Shown: positions 32,217-40,547, counted from the stretch's first letter. The stretch: DNA of 41,032 nucleotides from Butyricicoccus pullicaecorum (GCA_021531865.1 JAFBIW010000017.1:1-41032), one strand, 5' to 3'. Translations and numbers: made by a program. Notes: generated from the letters alone by a model not told the origin.

Positions 32217-32507
32217 CTGTATACCATCGGCCAGGTATCCGAACTGTTTGGTCTGCCCATATCCACACTGCGGTATTATGACAAGGAAGGACTGTTCCCC
32301 ACGATCCAAAGAGATTCCGGCAGCCGAAAATTCGGAGAAAAAGAGCTGGAAGCCCTCCGCGTGATCGAGTGCTTAAAAAAGTCCGGCTTGGAGATCAAGG
32401 ACATCGAACAGTTCATGGCGTGGTGCGTGCAGGGCAGCGAAACCGATCCACAGCGGTGGGAGAATATCCGGCGGGCTTATGAACATGCACACAGCATGGA
32501 GGCGTAA
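32217..32507 (+). pseudogene. MerR-family regulator, missing normal start codon and C-terminus
   Basis: The frame reads YTIGQVSELFGLPISTLRYY, DKEGLFPTIQRDSGSRKFGE, KELEALRVIECLKKSGLEIK, DIEQFMAWCVQGSETDPQRW, then ENIRRAYEHAHSMEA and a stop. This is the MerR helix-turn-helix with wing. Where Met is expected there is CTG, six bases after GGAGGG; no in-frame ATG, GTG or TTG is nearby. The C-terminal coiled coil and effector region is cut short (96 residues against roughly 120-140). It may be expressed weakly from CTG or be dead. It is divergent from the cassette it should activate. Confidence 0.75.
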
Positions 32508-32513
32508 AACGAG

Positions 32514-32552
32514 AAGTCCGGAGAGCAAGCAGCTTGCTCTCCGGACTTTTTC
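32514..32552 (+). terminator. Terminator after the merR remnant
   Basis: A perfect 17-bp stem (32514-32530 with 32532-32548), then T residues. Confidence 0.9.
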
Positions 32553-32586
32553 ACCTTTTTAAAGCGCATCAAGCGGGAAAAATCGT

Positions 32587-32733
32587 TCAGCCGTTCTTCG
32601 CCTTATAATCCGTACCCCAAGCCCACATGGTGTCCAGAATCGGTTTCAGGCTGTAGCCCGTCTCGGTGAGGGTATATTCCACCCGCGGCGGCACCTCGGC
32701 ATAGACCTTGCGGGTGAGCAGTCTCTTATTCTA
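32587..32733 (-). pseudogene. HxlR-family regulator, C-terminal fragment
   Basis: The minus strand ends [40 protein letters not shown] and a stop (32587-32589), the unmistakable wing and last helix of HxlR/MarR-like redox regulators. Upstream coding sequence is replaced at about 32733 by mobile-element sequence, so the first two thirds are lost. Confidence 0.85.
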
Positions 32734-32976
32734 AAGTCAAGCAAGGCACATGATACCTATTGCCGGATTGTTATTCGCCATGCGTCCTTTGACGCTGCCC
32801 GTATGCTGGCGGCGAGGTGGAAGCGGGAAATCTCCCTTGAATACTTGATTGAAGAAAAGTTTGTCCCACTAAGCACCATAGACGAGTATTTTCAAGTGCC
32901 GGACTATGGCGAAACTAAGGCTGCCCCGAAACAGGGCATACCCGATTATTCATGCAAGGAGGGCGAGAGCTTATGA
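32731..32976 (+). pseudogene. 3' fragment of an integrative-element gene, unrecognised
   Basis: The frame reads THDTY-like AHDTYCRIVIRHASFDAARM, LAARWKREISLEYLIEEKFV, PLSTIDEYFQVPDYGETKAA and stops at 32974-32976, overlapping the next ATG (ATGA). No start; the 5' end is at the hxlR junction. Coupling to a helicase-loader gene suggests a replication or transfer gene of a conjugative element. Confidence 0.55.
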
Positions 32977-33531
32977 AAAACGAGATTGAAGCTATGATTA
33001 CGGACATTACAGCCACTACCGCCGAAGCAGAGGACTACACAGGCGAGGACGGGCTTTTATACTGCGGCAAGTGCCATACGCCCAAAGAAGCCTACTTTGC
33101 AGAGGGAAAGACCTGTTTCGGGCGTGACCGCCACCCAACAGACTGCGACTGCCAGCGGGCAGCCCGTGAAAAGCAACAAGCCGCCGAAAGCAGACAGAAG
33201 CACCTTGAAAAAGTGGAGGACTTGAAACGCCGGGGCTTTACCGACCCTGCTATGCGGAACTGGACATTTGAGCATGACAACGGCAGAAACCCACAGACCG
33301 AAACCGCCCGCTTTTATGTGGAGAGCTGGGAAACCATGCAGGCTGAAAATATCGGCTACCTGTTTTGGGGCGGCGTGGGGACAGGAAAAAGCTACCTTGC
33401 CGCCTGTATCGCCAACGCCCTTATGGAGAAAGAGGTTGCCGTCTGTATGACAAACTTTGCAACGATACTCAATGACCTTGCTGCCAGCTTTGAGGGCAGG
33501 AACGAATATATTTCCCGCCTTTGCAGCTACT
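32973..33531 (+). pseudogene. DnaC-like helicase loader, C-terminally truncated by fusion
   Basis: From the ATG at 32973 (AAGGAGGGCG site): N-terminal zinc-finger-like region (YCGKCHTPKEAY, then CDC), then GYLFWGGVGTGKSYLAACIA with the Walker A (GGVGTGKS), and MTNFATILNDLAASFEGRNE. At YISRLCSY the sequence leaves the family, before Walker B and sensor motifs, and runs in frame into recombinase sequence. The ATPase cannot be functional. Such loaders sit in the replication module of Tn1549/Tn916-like conjugative elements. Confidence 0.85.
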
Positions 33532-34196
33532 TCAACTGCTCCAACTACAAGGGCAACCGCGGCACCTGTACTTCTACCCATTATGTCCGTGTGGACTTCC
33601 TGGAGGAAGTGGTGCTGGGAGAGATATGACGCTTAACGAAATTCGCCAGTCTCTATGAGGACGAATTTGTAAAAGCGGTGATCGGTCATTCCCAGCAGGC
33701 GGAACAGACAGACCGCAAGCTGAAGGAAAAGGAACTGAAAACGCTCCTTGCCCGTGATGAAGAATTGGACGGCCTCTTTGAACGTATCTATGAGGATAAT
33801 GTTTCCGGCAAGCTCTCTGATGACCGCTTCGCAAAAATGTCCCGGCGGTATGAGGACGAGCAAAAGGAACTGTCGGAGAAAATAAAAAAGCTCCGCTCCG
33901 AAATAGAGAAGCAGAGCAGCCGTTCCATGACAACGGATATGTTTATCGGTCTTGTCCGCAAGTACACCAGAGCGAGAAAACTGACGCCCAGGATGCTGAA
34001 CGAACTGATTGAGAAGATCGAAGTGTTCAATGCTGAGAAGATCGACGGCGTATGGGAGCAGCGGCTTCGCATCCACTATAACTGCGTCGGAACGATTGAG
34101 ATTCCAACGGTGCTGCCCCTGCCGATCCCGGAAGTGTCCGTAAATACAAGAAAAGGCGTAGTCGTCAACTACGCCCCCTGTGAACTCGCTGTATAA
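33532..34196 (+). pseudogene. Large serine recombinase, C-terminal remnant with in-frame stop
   Basis: It starts in the zinc-ribbon region (FNCSNYKGNRGTCTSTHYVR, VDFLEEVVLGEI), continues through a long coiled coil (LKEKELKTLLARDEELDGLF) and ends with a DUF4368-like tail (RKGVVVNYAPCELAV), as in TnpX/Tn4451-type recombinases. A TGA at 33627-33629 sits where CGA (Arg) is expected before RLTKFA; both sides are in one frame. The catalytic Ser domain and most of the recombinase domain are absent. It ends next to the tRNA-Pro terminator. Confidence 0.88.
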
Positions 34197-34242
34197 AAAG
34201 CGAGTGTTCTTACAGCTTTTCAAATGCTATAAGAACACTCGC
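34195..34242 (-). terminator. Terminator of tRNA-Pro
   Basis: A 13-bp stem (34200-34212 with 34230-34242), then TTTTT on the minus strand (34199-34195), directly after the tRNA. It overlaps the end of the recombinase remnant. Confidence 0.9.
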
Positions 34243-34244
34243 CA

Positions 34245-34320
34245 TGGTCCGAGTGACAGGATTCGAACCTGCGGCATCCTGCTCCCAAAGCAGGCGCGCT
34301 ACCAACTGCGCTACACCCGG
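34245..34320 (-). tRNA. tRNA-Pro (anticodon TGG)
   Basis: 76 nt with encoded CCA (34247-34245 on the minus strand). Acceptor CCGGGTG/CACTCGG, D arm with AGTTGGTAG, anticodon arm CCTGC-TTTGGGA-GCAGG (anticodon TGG), T loop GGTTCGAATCC. All arms pair. Confidence 0.96.
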
Positions 34321-34336
34321 ATATGTGCTTGTCATG

Positions 34337-34365
34337 ATTATAGCACGAAAATCGCGCGATTCAAA
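34337..34365 (-). promoter_or_regulatory. Promoter of tRNA-Pro
   Basis: TATAAT (34342-34337, minus strand) preceded by TGC; a weak TTTGAA lies 17 bases upstream. Confidence 0.65.
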
Positions 34366-34508
34366 GTTTTTTTCCTGTCTGTGGTCATTTATGTGGTCAA
34401 AGCGGTTTTTCTTCTCGGTTTGACTGGTCGGGGAGAATCCTGAAAATGCCCGTGCTGCAAGGGCTTCCGGGCTTCGGCTGTTTCCATCGTGGATAGACGG
34501 GACAACGC

Positions 34509-34546
34509 CCCCGAAGCAGGCGCACTGTCAACTGCGCTGCACCCGG
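34509..34546 (-). pseudogene. 5'-half copy of a tRNA-Pro, anticodon CGG
   Basis: The minus strand from 34546 reads CCGGGTGCAGCGCAGTTGAC and on to the anticodon loop TTCGGGG, closely matching the first half of the tRNA-Pro at 34320. Downstream of the anticodon the match ends, so there is no T arm or acceptor 3' strand. The rest of 34321-34750 shows no gene. Confidence 0.65.
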
Positions 34547-34753
34547 ATGGTTTATTCCCGGACGGTGCGGTGTGCACCACAGGATTCATATTAGTTTACC
34601 ATGCGCGGGCGGCGCCGTCAAGACCTTCGCGGCTGCTCTTTTCAAACCGGCGTTATTTTACACAAACAGCCGTCCGTCTGACGCGGAAAACGGGCCAAAC
34701 CGATGAAAAACCGGATTTCGTTCAAATTACATCCTGAATTTATTCATTTTTCC

Positions 34754-34781
34754 TTGACTTTGGCCGATAAAATGGTAGAAT
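34754..34781 (+). promoter_or_regulatory. Promoter of glyS
   Basis: TTGACT (34754-34759), a 16-base spacer, TAGAAT (34776-34781) with TGG before it. Confidence 0.75.
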
Positions 34782-34837
34782 TTCATATGTACACTGTGTG
34801 CGTATACGCCATATACGCCGAAAGGAGAAAATAAAAT

Positions 34838-36229
34838 ATGAAAAACAGCGAAAAAACCATGGAAAAGATCGTCGCCCTCTGCAAGGGCCGCGGTTTCGTT
34901 TACGCCGGCTCCGAGATCTACGGCGGTCTGGCGAACACCTGGGACTACGGCCCGCTTGGCGTGGAGTTCAAGAACAACGTCAAGGCTGCATGGCGCAAGA
35001 AGTTCGTTCAGGAATCGCCCTATAACGTCGGTCTGGATTCCGCTATCCTGATGAATCCCACCACCTGGGTCGCCTCCGGCCATGTCGGCGGCTTCTCCGA
35101 CCCGCTGATGGACTGCAAGGACTGCAAGACCCGTCACCGCGCCGATCAGCTCATTGAGGATACCACGGGCGAGAACCCGGCTGGCTGGTCCAACCAGAAG
35201 ATGATGGACTACATCAACGAGCACCAGATCGCCTGCCCGAACTGCGGCGGTCACAACTTCACCGAGATCCGTCAGTTCAACCTGATGTTCAAGACCTTCC
35301 AGGGCGTCACCGAGAACGCCAAGAACGAGATCTATCTGCGTCCCGAGACCGCGCAGGGCATCTTCGTCAACTTCCAGAACATCCAGCGCACCACCCGCAA
35401 GAAGATTCCCTTCGGCGTCGGTCAGGTCGGCAAGTCCTTCCGCAACGAGATCACCCCGGGCAACTTCACCTTCCGTACCCGCGAGTTCGAGCAGATGGAG
35501 CTGGAGTTTTTCTGCAAGCCGGGCACCGACCTCGAGTGGTTCAAGTACTGGAAGGATTACTGCCACAACTGGCTGCTTTCTCTGGGCATGAAGGACGAGA
35601 ACCTGCGTCTGCGCGATCATGATCCCGAGGAGCTGTCCCACTATTCCAATGCTACCACCGACATCGAGTTCCTGTTCCCGTTCGGCTGGGGCGAGCTGTG
35701 GGGCATCGCCGACCGCACCGACTTCGACCTGACCCAGCATCAGAAGACCTCGGGCGTTTCGATGGAGTATTTCGATCAGGAAGCGGGGGAGAAGTATATT
35801 CCCTACGTTGTCGAGCCCTCTCTGGGCGCCGACCGTGTTGCGCTGGCCTTCCTGTGCGACGCGTACGACGAGGAGGTCGTTGGTCAGGATAAGAACGGCA
35901 AGGACGACGTCCGCACCGTGCTCCGCCTGCATCCGGCGCTCGCGCCGTACAAGGCCGCAGTCCTGCCGCTGTCCAAGAAGCTGACCGCGCAGGCCATGCC
36001 GGTATGGGAGAAGCTGTCCAAAAAGTTCGCGGTGGACTTTGACGACGCCGGTTCGATCGGCAAGCGCTACCGCCGCGAGGATGAGATCGGCACCCCGTTC
36101 TGCATCACCGTCGACTTCGAGACCGAGCAGGACGGCTGTGTCACCGTGCGCGACCGCGACACGATGGAGCAGGAGCGCATCAAGATTGACGATCTGACGC
36201 ATTATCTGGCCAAGAAGATCGCGTTCTGA
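34838..36229 (+). CDS. glyS: Glycyl-tRNA synthetase (single-chain, dimeric alpha2 type)
   Basis: The 463-residue class II synthetase charges tRNA-Gly. Motifs: [20 protein letters not shown] (29-48), a zinc-knuckle pair [10 protein letters not shown] and [21 protein letters not shown] (motif 2 region), [14 protein letters not shown], and [15 protein letters not shown] (motif 3). The anticodon-binding domain fills the C-terminus ([13 protein letters not shown]). The ribosome binding site is AAAGGAGA. Monocistronic, with a terminator behind. Confidence 0.96.
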   Translation: MKNSEKTMEKIVALCKGRGFVYAGSEIYGGLANTWDYGPLGVEFKNNVKAAWRKKFVQESPYNVGLDSAILMNPTTWVASGHVGGFSDPLMDCKDCKTRHRADQLIEDTTGENPAGWSNQKMMDYINEHQIACPNCGGHNFTEIRQFNLMFKTFQGVTENAKNEIYLRPETAQGIFVNFQNIQRTTRKKIPFGVGQVGKSFRNEITPGNFTFRTREFEQMELEFFCKPGTDLEWFKYWKDYCHNWLLSLGMKDENLRLRDHDPEELSHYSNATTDIEFLFPFGWGELWGIADRTDFDLTQHQKTSGVSMEYFDQEAGEKYIPYVVEPSLGADRVALAFLCDAYDEEVVGQDKNGKDDVRTVLRLHPALAPYKAAVLPLSKKLTAQAMPVWEKLSKKFAVDFDDAGSIGKRYRREDEIGTPFCITVDFETEQDGCVTVRDRDTMEQERIKIDDLTHYLAKKIAF

Positions 36230-36250
36230 TTTTTTCGCTGAAATATCAAA

Positions 36251-36296
36251 CAGCCGCTTGGGCGGAGCACAGTCTCCGTTCCCAAGCGGCTGCTTT
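36251..36296 (+). terminator. Terminator of glyS
   Basis: CAGCCGCTTGGG (36251-36262) pairs with CCCAAGCGGCTG (36281-36292), then CTTTTGT. Confidence 0.85.
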
Positions 36297-36438
36297 TGTC
36301 TGCACAAAAGAAAAAAATCGAAGAAATTTCCTTCTTCGATGGTTCTATATTACCACATTTTCGGGAAAAAAGCAAGTCTTGTATCATCTGCGGCTTCCGT
36401 GTATAAAGAATATATTAAGCGGAGAGGAGTCACAGAGA

Positions 36439-36915
36439 ATGGATCAAATGTTGGAGCTGTTTCGCGGGCAGGCGCCGCTTGCCGTCGAGGAGGCGAAGCG
36501 GGAGCTTCGGGCGTGCAATGCATACACGGCGCAGTTTGGACTGCAATTGAGTGAGGCCGAGATCGGGGAACTGGTGCAGTGCCGGTCGGAAGCGCTGCAA
36601 AATGCCGGGCGGATCGAGTTCGGCGGCGGCATTCTGCCCAAGCTGATCTATGCGTTCTGCGATTCGCCCTATCTGGAGCCGGAGACCTATGAGACGACGC
36701 TGGCCGAGCTGCAGGAAGCGTTTTACGCCTACAAAAGCGACGCGATGGATCTGTATACCGACGACGAGCTGATCGACCTGATGGTTTCCGTGTTCAACGG
36801 GAGGGCGCGCGGGTCGGCGGAATATCTGATCGGCACCTCGCTGGACGCGCTGTGCCGGTATGCGCGGAGCGGGTTCGACGAATCCGGTGCAGACGAGGCG
36901 GGTGATCTATTTTGA
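36439..36915 (+). CDS. DUF6323-like hypothetical protein
   Basis: The 158-residue protein is soluble and acidic: MDQMLELFRGQAPLAVEEAK, then LSEAEIGELVQCRSEALQNA, a glycine patch FGGGILPKLIYAFCDSPYL, and YTDDELIDLMVSVFNGRARG. I recall this pattern as the DUF6323 family found beside DUF6179 in Clostridia; function unknown. The start at 36439 follows GAGGAG. Its stop overlaps the start of the next gene (TTGA), so the two are translationally coupled and probably act together. Confidence 0.8.
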   Translation: MDQMLELFRGQAPLAVEEAKRELRACNAYTAQFGLQLSEAEIGELVQCRSEALQNAGRIEFGGGILPKLIYAFCDSPYLEPETYETTLAELQEAFYAYKSDAMDLYTDDELIDLMVSVFNGRARGSAEYLIGTSLDALCRYARSGFDESGADEAGDLF

Positions 36916-37799
36916 CGGCATATCCAAACGGCCTGACGGCGGCGTTTTCCTTTTCCGAAGCCGAGCGGGAGCAGATCATGAGCCGGTTTTGGACGCTCCT
37001 GCGGGCGCAGGCGGCCAAGTGGAACGGCATGGACAGCACCTCGCTGTCGGTCGAGCGGGCGCAGGATCTGCTGGCGTCGCTGGTTTATACGATCGGGGCG
37101 GCGGTCGAAGCGGGCGCATCCCGGGAAGAACTGCTGTACGGTGACCTGTCCGACCTGCTGAACCGCGGCCGGCGTGTGCTGCGGGAGCGGCAGAGAGCGG
37201 CGCACGTTGCGTGGAAGCTGCTGTGTCAGGAGCTGCCGCCCGTCCGAAACGTATATTATCTGTCCACGGTTCAAAATCTCGGCCTGTTTTTCAAAAGATA
37301 CGACATTTATTATGAGGCGCATCACGTGCCGTGCAGCGTGGACTATTGGCTGCTGTGTCAGGTGCCGGAGGAACAGAAGGGCGTGCACTACGTGGAGGCC
37401 TATCTGCACCGCCTGCAGATCGAAAACGATTTTTTGAACTGCTTTGCGCGCGCCGATCTGATCGGCCTGTATGAACGTGCGATTCCGGATTACGAGGACT
37501 TTCTGTTCAATCTTTGTGAGCCGGTGCTGACCAACACGGTCGGTCTGGCCTTGCTCGGTCAGCCGGTTCGGCCGTTGAACGTGTCCGAAACGCAGCGGAA
37601 CGCCCTGTGCGCCGCCCTGACCGACAGATCGGCGACCGAGCTGGAACGCATGGTGAAAGAGGCGGTGCGGCTGCTCTGCCGCGAGCTTGGCATGACGGTA
37701 GAAGACGAGGTCGGGTATCTGATCCGCGCCGCGTCCGGTCTGCCCACCCGGATCGCCGCAGCGTGCGGACGGCAGGATCTGTCGAAGCTTTTTCTGTGA
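36912..37799 (+). CDS. DUF6179-like hypothetical protein
   Basis: The 295-residue protein is mainly helical with no membrane segment or signal. Landmarks are LLASLVYTIGAAVEAGA, LLYGDLSDLLNRGRRVLRER, NVYYLSTVQNLGLFFKRYDI, YYEAHHVPCSVDYWL (two His and a Cys that could bind metal) and VEAYLHRLQIENDFLNCF. A TTG start overlapping the previous stop is chosen; the first ATG (36978) would drop 22 residues. Described DUF6179 proteins are longer as I recall, so this may be a shorter form. Function unknown; obligate partner of the preceding gene by coupling. Confidence 0.75.
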   Translation: MTAYPNGLTAAFSFSEAEREQIMSRFWTLLRAQAAKWNGMDSTSLSVERAQDLLASLVYTIGAAVEAGASREELLYGDLSDLLNRGRRVLRERQRAAHVAWKLLCQELPPVRNVYYLSTVQNLGLFFKRYDIYYEAHHVPCSVDYWLLCQVPEEQKGVHYVEAYLHRLQIENDFLNCFARADLIGLYERAIPDYEDFLFNLCEPVLTNTVGLALLGQPVRPLNVSETQRNALCAALTDRSATELERMVKEAVRLLCRELGMTVEDEVGYLIRAASGLPTRIAAACGRQDLSKLFL

Positions 37800-37837
37800 C
37801 ATCCCGCGCGGTGCAGTCGGGCGGGAAACTGAAAAAG

Positions 37838-38255
37838 ATGATGGGACAGAAACAAATCCTGATCGTGGAGGACGAGGTCGCCGCGCTGGCCGAGGAACAG
37901 TTCACCGTGTATTTGCAGCCCAAGCACAGCCTGCGCATGGAGCTGGACGCCGTGCGGCGGGGATGAGTTCGTCGTCGTGTTCAAGGGGATGCGCTCGGCC
38001 TCGGCCGCGCTGAAAAAGGGAGAAGACATCTCCGCGAGTTTTCGGAGCCGCCGTCTGGACTGCGGCCTGACGCCGGCCTGCTCGGCGGGCGTTGCCCTGT
38101 GGCGCACCGACGAAACCCGCGCGAATGACCTGATCGAGCGCGCCGACCGGGCACTGTATCAGGCCAAACGGGAGCAAAAGGGCTGCTGCTGCCTGGAAAC
38201 GGATGTAGACGACGGAACCGATGCGACTGTTTTCGGAAAAAATCAGAAAATTTGA
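37838..38255 (+). pseudogene. Scrambled remnant of a response-regulator / GGDEF / EAL (c-di-GMP) gene
   Basis: One frame (37838-37966) reads MMGQKQILIVEDE, like a receiver N-terminus, then ALAEEQFTVYLQPKHSL, like the start of an EAL domain. In the next frame GGDEFVVVF (37956-37982) is the diguanylate cyclase active loop, followed after a gap by SAGVALWRTDE and DLIERADRALYQAKREQKG, the C-terminal GGDEF helix. The order is unnatural and most of each domain is missing, so at least two deletions and a frameshift are needed. Confidence 0.75.
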
Positions 38256-38266
38256 AAAAAAAGACT

Positions 38267-38293
38267 TGCAATCTGCCGAAAAATCTGTATAAT
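38267..38293 (+). promoter_or_regulatory. Promoter of tRNA-Leu
   Basis: TATAAT at 38288-38293; TTGCAA 15 bases upstream (short spacing). It lies about 33 bases before the tRNA. Confidence 0.55.
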
Positions 38294-38326
38294 AATATTT
38301 GCTGCTGATCGAAAAAACAGCAACAC

Positions 38327-38412
38327 GCAGATGTGGCGGAATGGCAGACGCGCTAGCTTCAGGTGCTAGTGCTCGCAAGGGCGTGAGGGTTCAAGTCCCT
38401 CCATCTGCACCA
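38327..38412 (+). tRNA. tRNA-Leu (anticodon CAG)
   Basis: 86 nt including encoded CCA. Acceptor GCAGATG/CATCTGC, anticodon arm CTAGC-TTCAGGT-GCTAG (CAG), a long variable arm (GTGCTCGCAAGGGCGT) as required for tRNA-Leu, T loop GGTTCAAGTCC. Confidence 0.96.
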
Positions 38413-38413
38413 A

Positions 38414-38442
38414 AACGGATACCTTCGGGTATCCGTTTTTTT
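38414..38442 (+). terminator. Terminator of tRNA-Leu
   Basis: AACGGATACC (38414-38423), tetraloop TTCG, GGTATCCGTT (38428-38437), then T residues. Confidence 0.93.
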
Positions 38443-38517
38443 GTTCTCATGGATATATTTTTTGATTTTCATCGTTTGGAATCGCGGCAGGAGAGTATGG
38501 CTGCTTAAGCGGCATGG

Positions 38518-38567
38518 AAAAACACCGCCGAAAGACCTGTCAATGCAGGATCTTCGGCGGTGTTTTT
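38518..38567. terminator. Strong A/T-flanked hairpin bordering the attachment site
   Basis: AAAAACACCGCCGAA pairs with TTCGGCGGTGTTTTT, with an inner CCTG/CAGG pair. It ends where the tRNA-Arg-like sequence begins, so it may be the terminator that originally followed a tRNA-Arg on the minus strand. Confidence 0.8.
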
Positions 38568-38609
38568 GGCGTCTCCGGCGCGATTCAAACGCGCGGCCCT
38601 CCGCTTAGG
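38567..38609 (-). other. Candidate att site: 3' part of tRNA-Arg(CCT)
   Basis: The minus strand reads CCTAAGCGGAGGGCC, then a T arm GCGCG-TTTGAAT-CGCGC, then the acceptor 3' strand CGGAGAC-G-CCA. That is a tRNA-Arg(CCT) from the anticodon to the CCA end; no 5' half precedes it. Such tRNA 3' ends are left by tyrosine-integrase elements. The integrase at 39040 lies 430 bases away. In 38610-38980 I see only AT-rich DNA, no gene. Confidence 0.7.
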
Positions 38610-38982
38610 GGTAGACCCGAATCGACATCGGGAAGTGAAACACAGTACAAGAAAATCCTTGGAAATACAGGGTTTTTCAGCATTTCAAATCTCATCTGAT
38701 ACTACGCTGTGATAGCTAATTCAGAGGGATTTTACACCGTCCGATTGGCTCGAAATTAGCAAGGCTTTCGATTTTTGGCGGACGTTGCGAGTACAATCTA
38801 ATGTCACTATGTATCTGCTCGTTATGCCAAGTAATAGGAAATCCGAATCTTTCGGGCACTACCGCAAGGTGATTCTTGCGTAGAATTAAGTGCTGTTACT
38901 ATAGCATCTCAGCTCTATTTTTTCAAGCAGAAATCTTTTGAAAATCAGCTTATTTTTTCGGACTGAATCGCTATGTAAAAAC

Positions 38983-39034
38983 AAAAAAGCAAGGGCAGAA
39001 CCTTCTACGATTATGTAAAAGATTCTGCCCTTGC
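38983..39034 (-). terminator. Terminator of the integrase gene
   Basis: GCAAGGGCAGAA (38989-39000) pairs with TTCTGCCCTTGC (39023-39034), with a T run on the minus strand (38988-38983). Confidence 0.9.
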
Positions 39035-39039
39035 GGTTG

Positions 39040-40290
39040 TTATAGGGTCTTGGCCAGCGATTTCAAGAGTGCTGCCATTTCTGGATTTTGCAGGAGCTTC
39101 AGGAGCAACTCTTTATCATCAGTGGAGCTTTCCTGTGCAACTGTCTGTACGGGTTCCGGTGTAGCCTGTCTGCCAGAGTAAAATGCAGCTTCCAGTCTTT
39201 CGGCGTTTAATCTGCGGTCATCGTCGATAATGTGAGAGTAAACATCTGCCACCATCTTGACCTGTGTGTGACCGGAATCACCCTGAACAGATTTCATATC
39301 GCCGCCGTTCAGTTTCAGCTTATAGGTGATACTGGAGTGTCGGAGACTGCGGAAAACTACCTTCGGCAGACCGTTCTCCTCGATCAGCTTATTGAAAGCA
39401 CGGTTGATAATCTGACCCTCAATCGGCTTGCCATTGGAAGAACAGAACACCAGATTGAAGTCGATGAACTCGTCACCGAAAAGGTCTTTCAGTTCTTCGA
39501 TGTCTGCCTTGCGCTGAACCAGCATTTCTGCCACAGTTCTCGGCAGAAAGACCTTGCGAACACTGATTTTCGTTTTCGGGGTCTTGAGAACGAACGCCGT
39601 GTGAGTGCTTGCAAAAGTTGGCGGGAACTTGAACATAATCTCCTTTCCGTTCAGATCTGCCATCGCTTCACGATTTACTCTCTGCAACTCCTTTTCAACG
39701 AAGATGCTTGCCTGACCAAGTTCGATACTCGCAGGAGAAATGTCTACACAGTCCCATGTCAGCCCCGGAAGCTCTCCCATTCGCAGAGAACAGGAGAAGG
39801 CAAGGTTAATTGCCAGACGGAGAATATCATCGTCGCAGGCTTCCAGAGCCTTCAGAAGAACTTCCGCTGTCCAGATGTCTCTGGTCTTATGTTCTTCTTT
39901 CGGCAGCGTAGCGTGTTCTACGGAGTTTCTGGTCATCAATTCCCACTTCACCGCCTGATTGAACGCATTACGCAGAACCTTGTGAATCTCTCTGACCGTA
40001 TGCGGTGTCAGATACTCGTTACGAGCTTTCACATACTTCGTAGACACAGCTTTTACAGAAAGCAAATCTCTGTAATACTTGTCCATAATTCTCGGAGAAA
40101 CATCTTCCAGTTTCATATCACCGATAAGCGGACGAATATAATTGGCAATCAGGCTCTTTCTGCTTTCATAAGTAGACATCGCCCAGGTGTTCACACCGTA
40201 GATAGACATATATTCTTCCAGAAGATCGTTTACGGTCTTGGCAGAGGGTGGAATAAAGGTTCCCGACTCCTGCTCATATTCGACCTGCAA
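39040..40290 (-). pseudogene. Tyrosine recombinase (integrase), N-terminally truncated
   Basis: The 416-residue frame has a core-binding domain (about 18-125) and a catalytic domain (about 140-370): R170 in CSLRMGEL, R317 in SLRHSS, H341 in GDSGHTQ and nucleophile Y351 in DVYSHI. The His normally three residues before R317 is Arg (R314). The first usable codon is a TTG at 40290, but integrase-like sequence (EAKKRKLQVEYEQ) continues upstream of it to a junction with a repA fragment near 40310, and the arm-binding N-terminal domain is missing. A damaged element integrase; residual activity is doubtful. Confidence 0.8.
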
Positions 40291-40547
40291 CTTTCTTTTC
40301 TTTGCTTCAGCATTTCCAGCTCATCCAGCAGCTTCACCGCTTTCTTTTCAGCACAGCCTAACGCACCTTTGATTTCTTCTATGGTGAATATGATATAGAC
40401 GCGGCCTTCCTCGTCCAGCCAATCGTTCCGGGCTGAGAGGTTCATGCGGTCAAGCAGAATACCGTAAAGCAGCTTGGCATCGGTTGATACATTCCAGAAG
40501 CAATCCTCGGTGAATAGCACCTTCGGAACACGGTAGAATGCGAACAT
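40230..40547 (-). pseudogene. Replication initiator RepA_N domain fragment fused to integrase sequence
   Basis: From the ATG at 40547: FYRVPKVLFTEDCFWNVSTD, AKLLYGILLDRMNLSARNDW, LDEEGRVYIIFTIEEIKGAL, GCAEKKAVKLLDELE, the N-terminal RepA domain of Tn1549-type and plasmid elements. After about residue 78 the sequence is integrase DNA read out of frame. The remaining two thirds of the protein are lost, so a deletion joined repA to int. Confidence 0.82.

Noticed and set aside
34727-36307. A 526-codon minus-strand open frame over glyS
   Set aside because: Pure antisense shadow of glycyl-tRNA synthetase; no ribosome binding site or domain.
38514-38699. Short plus-strand open frame over the attachment site
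   Set aside because: It lies across a hairpin and the tRNA-Arg-like sequence and has no ribosome binding site.
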